DNA of 64,000 bases from Staphylococcus durrellii. GTDB lineage: Bacteria > Bacillota > Bacilli > Staphylococcales > Staphylococcaceae. Of the stretch, positions 18,337 through 26,631 are shown one piece after another. Both the position numbers and the translations under genes were made by a program. Under the pieces are notes generated by a model. It was not told where the DNA came from, did not search any database, and saw only the letters and a list, made by a program, of their open reading frames with translations. The stretch is taken from contig NZ_JADIIO010000001.1 of NCBI RefSeq assembly GCF_015594545.1, forward strand, positions 620,001 through 684,000. Direction: 5' to 3'. Numbering within the stretch: position 1 is the first letter of the stretch; each line of letters begins with the position of its first letter.

Positions 18337-18810
18337 TTATTTTACATGAATGTAGTTATAAGAACTAGCTTGGTCAGCAGAAATAGTACGGCTACTTACT
18401 GAATAAGGTCCGCCATTATAGTTCATTTCAGATACTTCAACAGAACCGTCACTATTTACGTTTTCAACGTATGCAACGTGGCCCATAGCGCCTTCGCTAG
18501 ATTGTAAAATTGAACCTGCTGAAGGTGAGTGATTTACTGTATATCCTGCTGCAGAAGCTGCAGAAGCCCAGTTATTAGCATTTCCCCATGTAGAACCAAT
18601 ACTTCCACCTGCTTTATCGTATGCATACCAAGTACATTGTCCGGCAGTGTATAAATTGCCACCAGCACTTTGTGTACTAGATGATTGTGTAGATTGTTGA
18701 GCATTAGCAGTTTCTGCTGCGTGTGCTTCATGTCCTTCTCCGTGATCTAAACCTACGATTGCTGCACCGATTCCTGCTGTTAATGTTGTAGCTGTTACTA
18801 ATTTTTTCAT
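18337..18810 (-). CDS. Secreted CHAP-domain amidase/endopeptidase, SsaA-like
   Basis: A 157-residue secreted protein. The signal peptide (residues 1-31, [20 protein letters not shown]...HEAHA) is followed by a short Gln/Ser-rich linker and a CHAP domain (about 52-157) with catalytic Cys in [11 protein letters not shown] and His in GHVAYVE. It is likely a peptidoglycan amidase or endopeptidase at the cell surface. It resembles the SA2097-type protein of S. aureus. A WalR box lies upstream at 18952-18968. GGGAGGATATTATTATT precedes the ATG. Confidence 0.88.
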   Translation of the reverse strand: MKKLVTATTLTAGIGAAIVGLDHGEGHEAHAAETANAQQSTQSSSTQSAGGNLYTAGQCTWYAYDKAGGSIGSTWGNANNWASAASAAGYTVNHSPSAGSILQSSEGAMGHVAYVENVNSDGSVEVSEMNYNGGPYSVSSRTISADQASSYNYIHVK

Positions 18811-18919
18811 AATAATAATATCCTCCCAAAATTTTCATTTCTATATTTCTAAAGCGATTGACTTAAATTGTCTTTATTCTAATGTCGTATTAATACTGTG
18901 AGCAATTACGACAAGTATC

Positions 18920-18968
18920 ACTTTATCAGAAGAAATAGAGTTTGTGTGGTTTGTTATTGATTTGTAAA
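18920..18968 (-). promoter_or_regulatory. WalR box and promoter of the CHAP protein gene
   Basis: The plus-strand direct repeat TGTTAT-N5-TGTAAA (18952-18968) fits the WalR consensus TGTWAH-N5-TGTWAH. A TAAAGT -10-like hexamer lies 26 nt away (18920-18925). The second CHAP gene has the same arrangement. Nothing else was recognised in 18811-19132. Confidence 0.7.
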
Positions 18969-19132
18969 GGAATTAAAAAAACCTCACATATCGTTGTAAT
19001 AAACGCTACATGAAGTTACAAAATCGTATCAGCTCATTAATGTGCTTTAAGACGATAACAATAATACTTTTGTGAATTAGTGGTAATAATTTATTACAGT
19101 CCTTTGTAAAATTTCATAATATTGTGTTTTGC

Positions 19133-19510
19133 TTATTTAATAAAACGAATAGACAAAGGTGGTAAATAATCTTCACCATTACTTGCTTTAACTATAGCAA
19201 TGATTGTGAAAATTAAATTTAAGATAGCTATAACTGGTAATAATATAAAACCTATAATTATTAACATAAGAATTGAAGAGACAATTGTCCATATTATATA
19301 AGAAATTAAAAAGTTAAAATAATTTTTGCCCCCACGGTCAACAAATGGAGACACATCACGCTTAACTAGCCATATTATTAAAGGACCTATGAAAGAAGTA
19401 AAAAAACTTAAAATATAGATTAACATAACCATTAAACGGTCTTCACTCGTAGTGTTAATAGTTTGTTTAGTATCTTTGTTATCAAATTGATACTCATCAT
19501 TAGTAGACAT
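19133..19510 (-). CDS. DUF4870/Tic20-like small membrane protein
   Basis: A 125-residue protein with a hydrophilic N terminus (about 24 residues), then three or four TM segments. The pattern SEDRLMVMLIYILSFF...GPLIIWLVKRD...VDRGGKNYFNFLISY is typical of the DUF4870 family. The function is unknown. GGAGGAATCAT precedes the ATG. It is monocistronic on the minus strand, with no strong terminator seen after it. Confidence 0.75.
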   Translation of the reverse strand: MSTNDEYQFDNKDTKQTINTTSEDRLMVMLIYILSFFTSFIGPLIIWLVKRDVSPFVDRGGKNYFNFLISYIIWTIVSSILMLIIIGFILLPVIAILNLIFTIIAIVKASNGEDYLPPLSIRFIK

Positions 19511-19667
19511 ATGATTCCTCCTTTAGAGCCGATTATAGCAAACTATTGAATTAATTAATATATTGTGTAGCAAATACTTTGTGATTATGATAGTTTACAA
19601 TGAAGTGGTTTATATACTAAATTGAACTGCGGCGAGAAAAATCCTATCAAAGAAAGAAGTGATAAAC

Positions 19668-20738
19668 ATGAAAATAGCAATCGTAGGATCAGGAAATGGT
19701 GCAGTGACTGCTGCACTTGATATGGTGACAAAAGGACATGACGTAAAATTATATTGTAGGAACCAGTCGATCCATAAATTTGAAACGGCAATTAACAATG
19801 GTGGCTTTCATTTTAATAATGAAGGTGAGGAACAATTTGTTGAATTTACAAATATAAGTGATGACATGGAATATGTATTAAAAGATACCGAAGTTATTCA
19901 AGTAATCATACCTTCTTCTTTTATTGAACATTATGCTAAAACAATGGCAGAATTTCTAACGAATAATCAATTGATATTGTTTAATATGGCAGCAGCTATG
20001 GGCTCAATTAGGTTTATTAATGTACTTGAAGACATGCATATCGACACAATGCCAAAATTTGGTGAAGTAAATACTTTAACTTATGGTACAAGAGTCGATT
20101 TCGATAATGCTGAAGTTAATTTGTCTTTAAATGTAAGAAAAGTTCATTTTTCTACTTACGATAAATCATATTTGTCAGAGAGTTTTAAATTAGTTGAATC
20201 GATTTATCCTTATATCGTTAAAGAAGAAAGTTTATGGAAAACAAACCTTGAAAATGGTAACCCTGAAGTACATCCTGGACCAACTTTATTAAATGTTGGA
20301 CGCATAGATTATGCAGACGAGTTTGCATTATATAAAGAGGGTATAACATTGCATACTGTTAAATTGTTGCATGCTGTTGAATTAGAAAGGCTAACTTTAG
20401 GGAGAAAATTAGGCTTCGAATTAAACACTGCTAAAGGTGCTAGAATTGAGCGAGGTTATCTTTCTGAAGAAGATGAAGATTTGCCATTACATCGTCTGTT
20501 TAATTCAAGTGAAGTATTTTCACAAATAAAAGGGCCAAATGAAGTTAAAAATCGCTATTTAACTGAAGATATAGCTTATGGTCTTGTATTATGGTCAAGT
20601 TTAGGCCGAACGTTAGATGTCGAAACGCCAAATATTGATGCTATCATCGTTATCGCATCTACTATTTTGGAACGAGATTTCTTTGAAGAAGGGCTATCAG
20701 TTGAAGAATTAGGTCTCGAAAAATTAGGACTAGATTAA
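19668..20738 (+). CDS. NAD/NADP-dependent opine-type dehydrogenase
   Basis: A 356-residue enzyme of the octopine/nopaline dehydrogenase superfamily. The N terminus has the Rossmann motif VGSGNGAVTAALDM. The C-terminal Octopine_DH domain includes HPGPTLLNVGRID, with the conserved histidine. The family condenses amino acids with 2-oxo acids reductively; the substrates here are unknown. I choose the ATG at 19668; a GTG at 19659 would add three residues. An NhaC antiporter follows 29 nt downstream, and the same pair is found in S. aureus. Confidence 0.82.
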   Translation: MKIAIVGSGNGAVTAALDMVTKGHDVKLYCRNQSIHKFETAINNGGFHFNNEGEEQFVEFTNISDDMEYVLKDTEVIQVIIPSSFIEHYAKTMAEFLTNNQLILFNMAAAMGSIRFINVLEDMHIDTMPKFGEVNTLTYGTRVDFDNAEVNLSLNVRKVHFSTYDKSYLSESFKLVESIYPYIVKEESLWKTNLENGNPEVHPGPTLLNVGRIDYADEFALYKEGITLHTVKLLHAVELERLTLGRKLGFELNTAKGARIERGYLSEEDEDLPLHRLFNSSEVFSQIKGPNEVKNRYLTEDIAYGLVLWSSLGRTLDVETPNIDAIIVIASTILERDFFEEGLSVEELGLEKLGLD

Positions 20739-20767
20739 TTAAATAATATTATGTAAAGGGGAATTGG

Positions 20768-22183
20768 ATGTCAAGAAAACCAACTTTTTTAGAATCTATC
20801 TCTACAATATTGGTAATGATTGTAATTGTTGTGACGGGGTTTGTTGTTTTTGATATACCTATCCAAGCACTCTTGATTTTATCATCTGCTTATGCAGCTT
20901 GGATCGCTAGAAGAGTCGGTTTATCATGGACAGATCTAGAAGAGGGTATCACACAGAGATTAGCTACAGCTATGCCTGCATTATTCATTATTTTAGCTGT
21001 AGGTATTGTAGTAGGGACTTGGATGTTTTCTGGTACAGTCCCTTCATTAATATATTACGGTTTAGAATTTTTAAATCCTCATTATTTCTTAGTTTCAGCG
21101 TTTATTATTAGTGCAGTCACTTCTGTAGCAACAGGTACTGCTTGGGGATCAGCTTCCACGGCAGGCATTTCATTAATGGCTATTGCCACGCAATTACATA
21201 TTGATAGTGGTATGGCAGCAGGTGCAATTATAGCGGGTGCTGTATTTGGAGATAAAATGTCTCCCTTATCAGATACCACTAATTTGGCAGCACTTGTGAC
21301 TAAAGTAAATATTTTCAATCACATTAGGGCGATGATTTGGACTACAGTACCTGCATCTATAGTTGGATTAATCGTATGGTTTTTTGCAGGTATGGGGTAT
21401 AAAGGTAATAATAATACAGCGCAAATGAAGCGATTACTATCCGAAATTGCACATATATATAATATTAATTTCTTCGTTTGGATTCCTATTATAGTCATAG
21501 TGGTATGCTTATTATTTAAAGTTTCAACAGTTCCAGCAATGTTAGCTTCAAGTTTAAGTGCGATATTAGTAGGTACGTTTAACAATCAATTCAAAATTGT
21601 AGATGGCTTTAAGGCTACTTTTGATGGTTTTAAAGATACTATGTTAGTACATAGTAGTGGATTGTCTGAAAAAACAACTGCGTTGATACAACAGGGCGGA
21701 ATGATGAGCATGACGGAAATTATTGTAACTATTTTTACTGGTTATGCCTTCGCAGGAATAGTCGAAAAAGCTGGTTGTTTAGATGTAATTTTAGAGAAAA
21801 TATCCAAAAATATAAATTCTGTAGGACAACTGATTTTAGCTACTATCGTTGGTGGTATCATTATGGTACTGGCTGCAGGTGTTGCTTCTGTAGTTATCAT
21901 CATGGTAGGTGTTTTAATGATGGATATGTACAACAAGATGGATTTAGATCGCTCTAATTTATCTAGAACATTGGAAGATTCGGGTACAATGTTGATTCCA
22001 TTAATACCATGGGGGACTTCTGGTATATATTATACGCAACAATTAGGCGTAACCGTTGATAAATTCTTTATTTGGACGGTTCCTTGTTATTTATGCATAG
22101 TCTTCGCTCTAATTTATGGCTTTACAGGCATTGGCATTAAGAAGGCGAATCACCAGCAAGAGGACAAACAATTATCTGTATAA
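20768..22183 (+). CDS. NhaC-family Na+/H+ antiporter
   Basis: A 471-residue membrane protein with about 11-12 TM segments. Motifs GTAWGSASTAGISLMAIA and GDKMSPLSDTTNLA are characteristic of the NhaC/MleN antiporter family. Members exchange Na+ for protons, or malate/lactate with Na+/H+ (MleN), so an organic-acid exchange linked to the upstream dehydrogenase is possible but unproven. It is co-transcribed with that dehydrogenase, with AAGGGGAATTG before the ATG. An AT-rich inverted repeat (22202-22245) follows but lacks a clear T run. Confidence 0.87.
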   Translation: MSRKPTFLESISTILVMIVIVVTGFVVFDIPIQALLILSSAYAAWIARRVGLSWTDLEEGITQRLATAMPALFIILAVGIVVGTWMFSGTVPSLIYYGLEFLNPHYFLVSAFIISAVTSVATGTAWGSASTAGISLMAIATQLHIDSGMAAGAIIAGAVFGDKMSPLSDTTNLAALVTKVNIFNHIRAMIWTTVPASIVGLIVWFFAGMGYKGNNNTAQMKRLLSEIAHIYNINFFVWIPIIVIVVCLLFKVSTVPAMLASSLSAILVGTFNNQFKIVDGFKATFDGFKDTMLVHSSGLSEKTTALIQQGGMMSMTEIIVTIFTGYAFAGIVEKAGCLDVILEKISKNINSVGQLILATIVGGIIMVLAAGVASVVIIMVGVLMMDMYNKMDLDRSNLSRTLEDSGTMLIPLIPWGTSGIYYTQQLGVTVDKFFIWTVPCYLCIVFALIYGFTGIGIKKANHQQEDKQLSV

Positions 22184-22201
22184 AGAGACCTTAAAAACAA
22201 A

Positions 22202-22245
22202 GTTTTAAAATTAATGTTGAAAAAAATATCATTAATTTTAAAATT
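22202..22245 (+). terminator. Possible AT-rich terminator after nhaC
   Basis: GTTTTAAAATTAATG pairs with CATTAATTTTAAAAT over a 13-nt loop. The stem is all A-T apart from one G-C pair and no T run follows, so its strength is doubtful. Confidence 0.4.
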
Positions 22246-22300
22246 TAAGTTTTAGCAGATGTCGAAACGGATAGAATAATAATATGGATGAGGTGATTTC

Positions 22301-22531
22301 ATGTAAGATGTAGTAATCATTGTAGCGATATTACTATGTTATATTGGAATACATCAATATTTCAAATGAAATTTTCATAAGAAAAAATATCCTTCAATTA
22401 TTTTTTCGATAATCGGTTTTGTATTGTATTCTTTTGTAGCGATTGTACAATACAAAACTGATTGCGTTAATAACCGAAATATACTCAGAAAAGCTACTTT
22501 AATGACTTTGTGTGCTGGAATATTATTATAA
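22301..22531 (+). pseudogene. Decayed small membrane protein gene
   Basis: The ribosome site GGATGAGGTGATTTC leads into an ATG whose second codon is TAA (22304-22306). Past that stop the same frame reads DVVIIVAILLCYIGIHQYFK, stops again (TGA at 22367), then continues as NFHKKKYPSIIFSIIGFVLY.., ending with two or three hydrophobic stretches and a TAA at 22529. AAA to TAA and GGA to TGA would each be a single substitution. Hydrophobic, frame-consistent text behind an intact ribosome site argues for recent decay. The parent family is unknown to me. Confidence 0.6.
22414..22460. repeat. 15-bp inverted repeat inside the decayed gene
   Basis: CGGTTTTGTATTGTA (22414-22428) pairs with TACAATACAAAACTG (22446-22460) at 14 of 15 positions, with a 17-nt centre. 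It is unrelated to the terminators nearby. Confidence 0.7.
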
Positions 22532-22645
22532 CTTTATTTTAATTTTTAAGCATTTATGAACTTAGTCTATTAATAATGTTTGTGTTAAGTATTTACCCAT
22601 TAACTTCAATGGGCTGTGTCAATAGATCTATTTAATATTATTAGA

Positions 22646-22688
22646 AGAGGGACTTAGCAAAAGTGATGATACTTTGCTAAGTGCCTCT
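22646..22688. repeat. Strong hairpin without T run
   Basis: AGAGGGACTTAGCAAA pairs with TTTGCTAAGTGCCTCT (one G-G mismatch). It lies 17 nt from the ssaA terminator. It may terminate a plus-strand transcript or belong to an unrecognised RNA. Confidence 0.6.
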
Positions 22689-22704
22689 GAATTTTGTAGA
22701 AAAT

Positions 22705-22732
22705 AAAAAAGCAACCTTTTGGTTGCTTTTTT
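22705..22732 (-). terminator. Terminator of ssaA
   Basis: AAAAAAGCAACC and GGTTGCTTTTTT form a short stem right at the ssaA stop, with a T run on either strand. Confidence 0.88.
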
Positions 22733-22733
22733 A

Positions 22734-23459
22734 TTAATGAATGTAGTTGTAGCTTGAAGCTTCACTAGCAGAAATAGTACGAGAAGATACTACGCCTGCA
22801 CCATGACCATAGTTCATTTCAGAAACTTGAACTGAACCATTGCTTCCAACGCTTTCAACATATGCAACATGACCGTAAGCGCCAGCAGATGATTGTAAAA
22901 TTGAACCTGCTTTTGGAGTGTTATTAACAGTGTAACCTGAAGATGCAGCAGCACTTGCCCAGTTTCTAGCGTCGCCCCAAGTTGAACCTACTTTACCGCC
23001 AACTTTATCGTATACATAATATGTACATTGACCAGCAGTGTATAAGTTGCTTGAAGAACCTGAAGTATTAGCAATTGAGTTTGAAGAGCTAGATGGTGCA
23101 CTTTGAGTTGTTACTTTGATATTGTTGCTAGCAGTTGCGTTAGATGCTGCGCCTCTTCCGCCTGTTGTATTATTGTTTGCTGTATATGATTGAGTCGCGT
23201 TATTATATGACTTAGCGTTGTTTGAATAGTTAGCATTACTATTGTTGTTATTGTGGCTAGCTTGGCTTGGATTCCAGTTACCTTGCCAGTCATAGTGATA
23301 GTTACCTTGGTGATCTATAGTGTATGAGTAGCTGTATGACGTTGGGTCATTTGGATTGTACTCACCATTGTTGTTTTCAGCAGCTTGAGCATCATGTTGC
23401 ATAAAAGCAACAGTAGCGATTCCTGCAGTAGCGATTGTAGCAGTAGCGATTTTTTTCAT
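22734..23459 (-). CDS. ssaA: Staphylococcal secretory antigen SsaA (CHAP domain)
   Basis: A 241-residue secreted protein. The signal peptide (1-26, [24 protein letters not shown]) is followed by a [20 protein letters not shown] motif characteristic of SsaA, a long Asn/Ser/Tyr-rich low-complexity linker (about 60-135), and a CHAP domain (about 140-241) with Cys in [11 protein letters not shown] and His in GHVAYVE. It is a surface peptidoglycan hydrolase of the WalKR regulon. The linker is shorter than in S. aureus SsaA. GGAGGATATTTTTAC precedes the ATG. The protein ends ..SYNYIH, as in its S. aureus homologue. Confidence 0.93.
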   Translation of the reverse strand: MKKIATATIATAGIATVAFMQHDAQAAENNNGEYNPNDPTSYSYSYTIDHQGNYHYDWQGNWNPSQASHNNNNSNANYSNNAKSYNNATQSYTANNNTTGGRGAASNATASNNIKVTTQSAPSSSSNSIANTSGSSSNLYTAGQCTYYVYDKVGGKVGSTWGDARNWASAAASSGYTVNNTPKAGSILQSSAGAYGHVAYVESVGSNGSVQVSEMNYGHGAGVVSSRTISASEASSYNYIH

Positions 23460-23543
23460 TGTAAAAATATCCTCCTAAAAATTTTAAATAATATATTATT
23501 CCCAATATCACGCCTCAAAAGGGTGATTAAAACGACAAGAATT

Positions 23544-23592
23544 AATATAGCAGAAAAATTTGCATTTGTGCGCAATGTTATAGTTTTGTAAT
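23544..23592 (-). promoter_or_regulatory. WalR box and promoter of ssaA
   Basis: The direct repeat TGTTAT-AGTTT-TGTAAT (23576-23592) fits TGTWAH-N5-TGTWAH exactly. A -10 TATATT (minus strand, 23544-23549) lies 26 nt away, with no good -35, as expected for an activated promoter. The rest of the 23593-24014 gap holds no gene I can support. Confidence 0.8.
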
Positions 23593-24014
23593 TTAGTTCT
23601 AATAAAAAGTAGATATTTGTAACAAATACCTTTAATTAATTAAAATACTAAAGTCTGTCAGCAAGGTATTTTTGCGAAACGTAGGATAATATTACATTAA
23701 TTTTTATTACAAAGCTGTAAAATAACAGAAAATTTGCAACAAAAAATCATACACTTTTATTAACTTTGTTGGAAATTAAAATAATCAAAAAGAGTAGTGT
23801 TAACAATAGAAAAGTAATAATAAAATTTGTGAGCAAGTGAATTAGGTTTATAAAAAACATATGCTATAATTACAAAGTATTTGCAATAAAACTAGTTAAA
23901 AATGCTGCAAGATAGCTTGTTTAGTAGCGTATTTTCTGCTCTTAATTAAAATAAAATTGATTTGAAGAGAAATAACTAGTTAGTAATTAATATTTATTAT
24001 AAGGAGAGATAGTA

Positions 24015-24374
24015 ATGATATTACGTTATTTGGCTAATTTAAAATTAGCGAAAGAATTATTTAACGCAGCTCAACCTAAATTAAAAGGTGACCAATCTAT
24101 GAAGGACACATTCGTTGATGTATTTGGTTTACCTGAAAAATCTGTACCTTTGGCAGGTGCAGTTGAAGCATTAAGTGCATTGTTCTTTGTATTAAGCTTT
24201 GCTAGTAAAAAATTATCTCGCTTAGGCTCATTATTAACAATTGCTGTTTTAGGTGTTGCAGCTTATAAACACTTTGAAGCAGGACACGGTAAAGAAGGCG
24301 CTAAACATGCTCTTGATTTATCTGGTATGGCTGCTTTAAGTTTCTTAGACACTTTAGATTGTAAAAATAAATAA
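24015..24374 (+). CDS. DoxX-like membrane protein
   Basis: A 119-residue protein with three or four hydrophobic segments (about 45-115). The overall pattern resembles the DoxX family (a leading membrane-associated stretch, then GAVEALSALFFVLSF). The function in staphylococci is unknown. AAGGAGAGATAGTA is a strong ribosome site for this ATG. It is monocistronic, with a terminator downstream and sarR in the same direction after it. Confidence 0.65.
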   Translation: MILRYLANLKLAKELFNAAQPKLKGDQSMKDTFVDVFGLPEKSVPLAGAVEALSALFFVLSFASKKLSRLGSLLTIAVLGVAAYKHFEAGHGKEGAKHALDLSGMAALSFLDTLDCKNK

Positions 24375-24409
24375 TATTTTACAGGATAAGCTTCTTCCTG
24401 AAAATACAC

Positions 24410-24452
24410 AATGAAGGAAATCATATTTTAATGATGCTCCTTCATTTTTTTA
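24410..24452 (+). terminator. Terminator after the DoxX-like gene
   Basis: AATGAAGGA-TCAT pairs with ATGA-TCCTTCATT around a small internal loop, followed by seven T. Confidence 0.85.
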
Positions 24453-24662
24453 CATGTAGTGTGTTCACCTACATAATTCTTTATAATAAATGAAGATAAC
24501 CGCTAAGTTAAATATGACACATGAATTTGAATTACTGTATTGTTTTTCAATATATATTGGATTTGTATGCTAAAGTGTTATAGAATAAATATTATAATAT
24601 TTACAAAAATAATTATATTTTTAAGTACTGACATCTAAGAATAACACAACAGGAGTGATACT

Positions 24663-25013
24663 ATGGAAGAAAAAGCATTTAAATCAATAGATGAACTTTT
24701 TACTATCAATCATCAAGTCAAATCTTTTTTTAAAATAATCAAAAATCAATTTAAACTTAATTTTGAAGAAATATACATCTTGAATATTTTAAATAATTGC
24801 AATGGCTATGAGGTAACAGCTAAGGAAATAGCACAAAAAACCAACTTAAAACCATATTACATAACTAAAGCATTGCAAAAGTTAAAAGATATGGGGTATT
24901 TAAATAAAAAACGAAGTGAACATGATGAAAGAACGGTTATTGTATTTATTAGCAACCAAGAAAAAGCTAAAATAGCATACACAATTAATGCATTGAACAA
25001 ACACTTTTATTAA
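24663..25013 (+). CDS. sarR: SarA-family transcriptional regulator SarR
   Basis: A 116-residue single-domain winged-helix protein. The core EEIYILNILN...KEIAQKTNLKPYYITKALQKLKD...RTVIVFI and the DERTVIV wing match S. aureus SarR closely in my memory. SarR binds the sarA promoters and represses SarA, shaping virulence and biofilm control. The place next to an acyl-CoA dehydrogenase and the ssaA cluster agrees. AACAGGAGTGATACT precedes the ATG. A probable promoter, TTGTAT-17-TAAATA, lies about 70-95 nt upstream. Confidence 0.82.
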   Translation: MEEKAFKSIDELFTINHQVKSFFKIIKNQFKLNFEEIYILNILNNCNGYEVTAKEIAQKTNLKPYYITKALQKLKDMGYLNKKRSEHDERTVIVFISNQEKAKIAYTINALNKHFY

Positions 25014-25094
25014 TTTACAAAATAATGCATTAACAACAATAACAATATATTAAAATACGTATACAGTGTATGTGATACTGTAAATATATTTTTG

Positions 25095-25135
25095 AAGTTG
25101 TCCATAAAGTTCTTCACTTTATGGACAACTTTTTT
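25095..25135 (+). terminator. Terminator of sarR
   Basis: AAGTTGTCCATAAAGT pairs perfectly with ACTTTATGGACAACTT over five bases, followed by TTTTT. Confidence 0.95.
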
Positions 25136-25283
25136 ATTTATGAATTTTACTGACATATAATTTTATAATAGTAGTAACGTAACAACATAATTGAATATAT
25201 AGCAGTGAAATCTTTTGTTTCATAATGGCGAGTGTTAAACTAAGAATGATTGCGTAATATCATTATCAATGAGGTGAATAATT

Positions 25284-26435
25284 TTGAATACTTCTGCTAT
25301 GATACATTCAGAAATACAAAAGAAGTGGATTAAGAAATTAGAAAGTGTAAAAGATCAATTTCAACGAAATGCCGATTACAATGATAGGCATGCTGAATTT
25401 CCATATAAAAATATACAATGGCTCATTGACGAAGGTTACACTTTGATCTCACTACCTAAAAAATATGGTGGAGAGGGTGGCACCATTGAAGACATGGTTA
25501 TTTTGCAAACATATTTAGGATCAATAGATGGTGCTACTGCATTATCAATAGGATGGCATATTAGCGTTGTTGGACAGTTATATGAACAACAATTATGGGA
25601 ACAATCTATGTTAGATAGTTATGCGCGTGAAATTGTAAATGGTGCATTAGTTAATAGAGCTATCAGCGAAGCGGAAACTGGTAGCCCAACAAGAGGTGGC
25701 AGACCAGCTACAAATGCAGTTGCAACAGATGATGGTTATACTTTAAATGGCGTTAAGACGTTTACATCTATGAGTAAGAGATTAACGCATTTTATCGTAA
25801 GTGCCTTTGACCAACAGACTAATCAAATTGGCTATTATCTTGTGCATAAAGACACTGCAGGCGTCGAAATTGCTAATAATTGGGATATGATTGGCATGAG
25901 AGCGACAGAAAGCCATGATTTAGTGCTTAATGATGTGCATGTGCCTAAAGAGAATTTTGTCGAAACGAGAGCGGCTGGTGCTAAAGGACCAAATGGTTGG
26001 ATATTACACATACCTAGTACTTATTTAGGCATTGCACAAGCAGCAAGAGACTATGCTATTGATTTTGCTAAAACTTATCAACCAAATAGTATAAATGGTA
26101 CAATCGGTGAAATCGCAACGGTACAACAAAATGTTGGTAAAATGGAATCTTTATTATTATCAGCGCGCCAATTTTTATGGAGCACGGCTATGCTTTATAA
26201 TGATTCTGAAAATGCTGCGAATATTTGGAATGAAACTTCAGCTAGTAAAACGTTAGTTATGAATCAAGGCATAGAAGTTATTGATTTAGCAATGCGTATC
26301 GTTGGAGCTAAAAGTTTAGAAATGAACAGACCTTTACAGCGCTATTATAGAGACATGCGTGCAGGATTACACAATCCCCCAATGGAAGACATGGCTTATA
26401 CGAATATTGCTAAATCTGTACTTGGTCTTTTTTAA
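25284..26435 (+). CDS. Acyl-CoA dehydrogenase family protein
   Basis: A 383-residue FAD-dependent enzyme with three domains: an N-terminal helical domain (1-125), a middle beta domain with AISEAETGSPTRGG (about 130) and GVKTFTSMS, and a C-terminal helical domain with MNQGIEVIDLAMRIVGAKSL (about 330). The usual catalytic glutamate position cannot be assigned confidently without alignment; it may be one of the divergent acyl-CoA dehydrogenase or flavin-monooxygenase-like members. The TTG at 25284 follows GAGGTGA by 8 nt. An ATTATCA half-site just upstream faintly resembles a Fur box. Confidence 0.8.
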   Translation: MNTSAMIHSEIQKKWIKKLESVKDQFQRNADYNDRHAEFPYKNIQWLIDEGYTLISLPKKYGGEGGTIEDMVILQTYLGSIDGATALSIGWHISVVGQLYEQQLWEQSMLDSYAREIVNGALVNRAISEAETGSPTRGGRPATNAVATDDGYTLNGVKTFTSMSKRLTHFIVSAFDQQTNQIGYYLVHKDTAGVEIANNWDMIGMRATESHDLVLNDVHVPKENFVETRAAGAKGPNGWILHIPSTYLGIAQAARDYAIDFAKTYQPNSINGTIGEIATVQQNVGKMESLLLSARQFLWSTAMLYNDSENAANIWNETSASKTLVMNQGIEVIDLAMRIVGAKSLEMNRPLQRYYRDMRAGLHNPPMEDMAYTNIAKSVLGLF

Positions 26436-26563
26436 AAAGGCTGTTAATTAAAATTAGAACAATCTTAAGAGCGAATTAAACAGCTTTTAAGCTTGTTTTT
26501 TTTATAAAAAAAGCTTTATGTTTGAAGCGATTAAAAAATATTGTGAAATTCTTAAAATTTTTA

Positions 26564-26617
26564 TTGTAAAAGGAGTAATAATTTTTTATAATGAATTGGT
26601 ACTGATAATCATTTTCA
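26564..26617 (+). promoter_or_regulatory. fhuD2 promoter with Fur box
   Basis: -35 TTGTAA (26564-26569), 17 bp, -10 TATAAT (26587-26592). The Fur-box 15-mer TGATAATCATTTTCA (26603-26617) matches the 7-1-7 consensus TGATAATNATTATCA except at one base. It covers the region just after the start point, so Fur with iron should repress. Confidence 0.85.
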
Positions 26618-26631
26618 ATGGAGGTTGGATT

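Noticed and set aside
25254..25268. Fur box before the acyl-CoA dehydrogenase
   Set aside because: Only the right half ATTATCA matches; the left half fits 3 of 7 bases.
26518..26631. 38-residue extension of fhuD2
   Set aside because: It runs through the promoter and Fur box; the signal peptide with lipobox starts at 26632 behind GGAGG.
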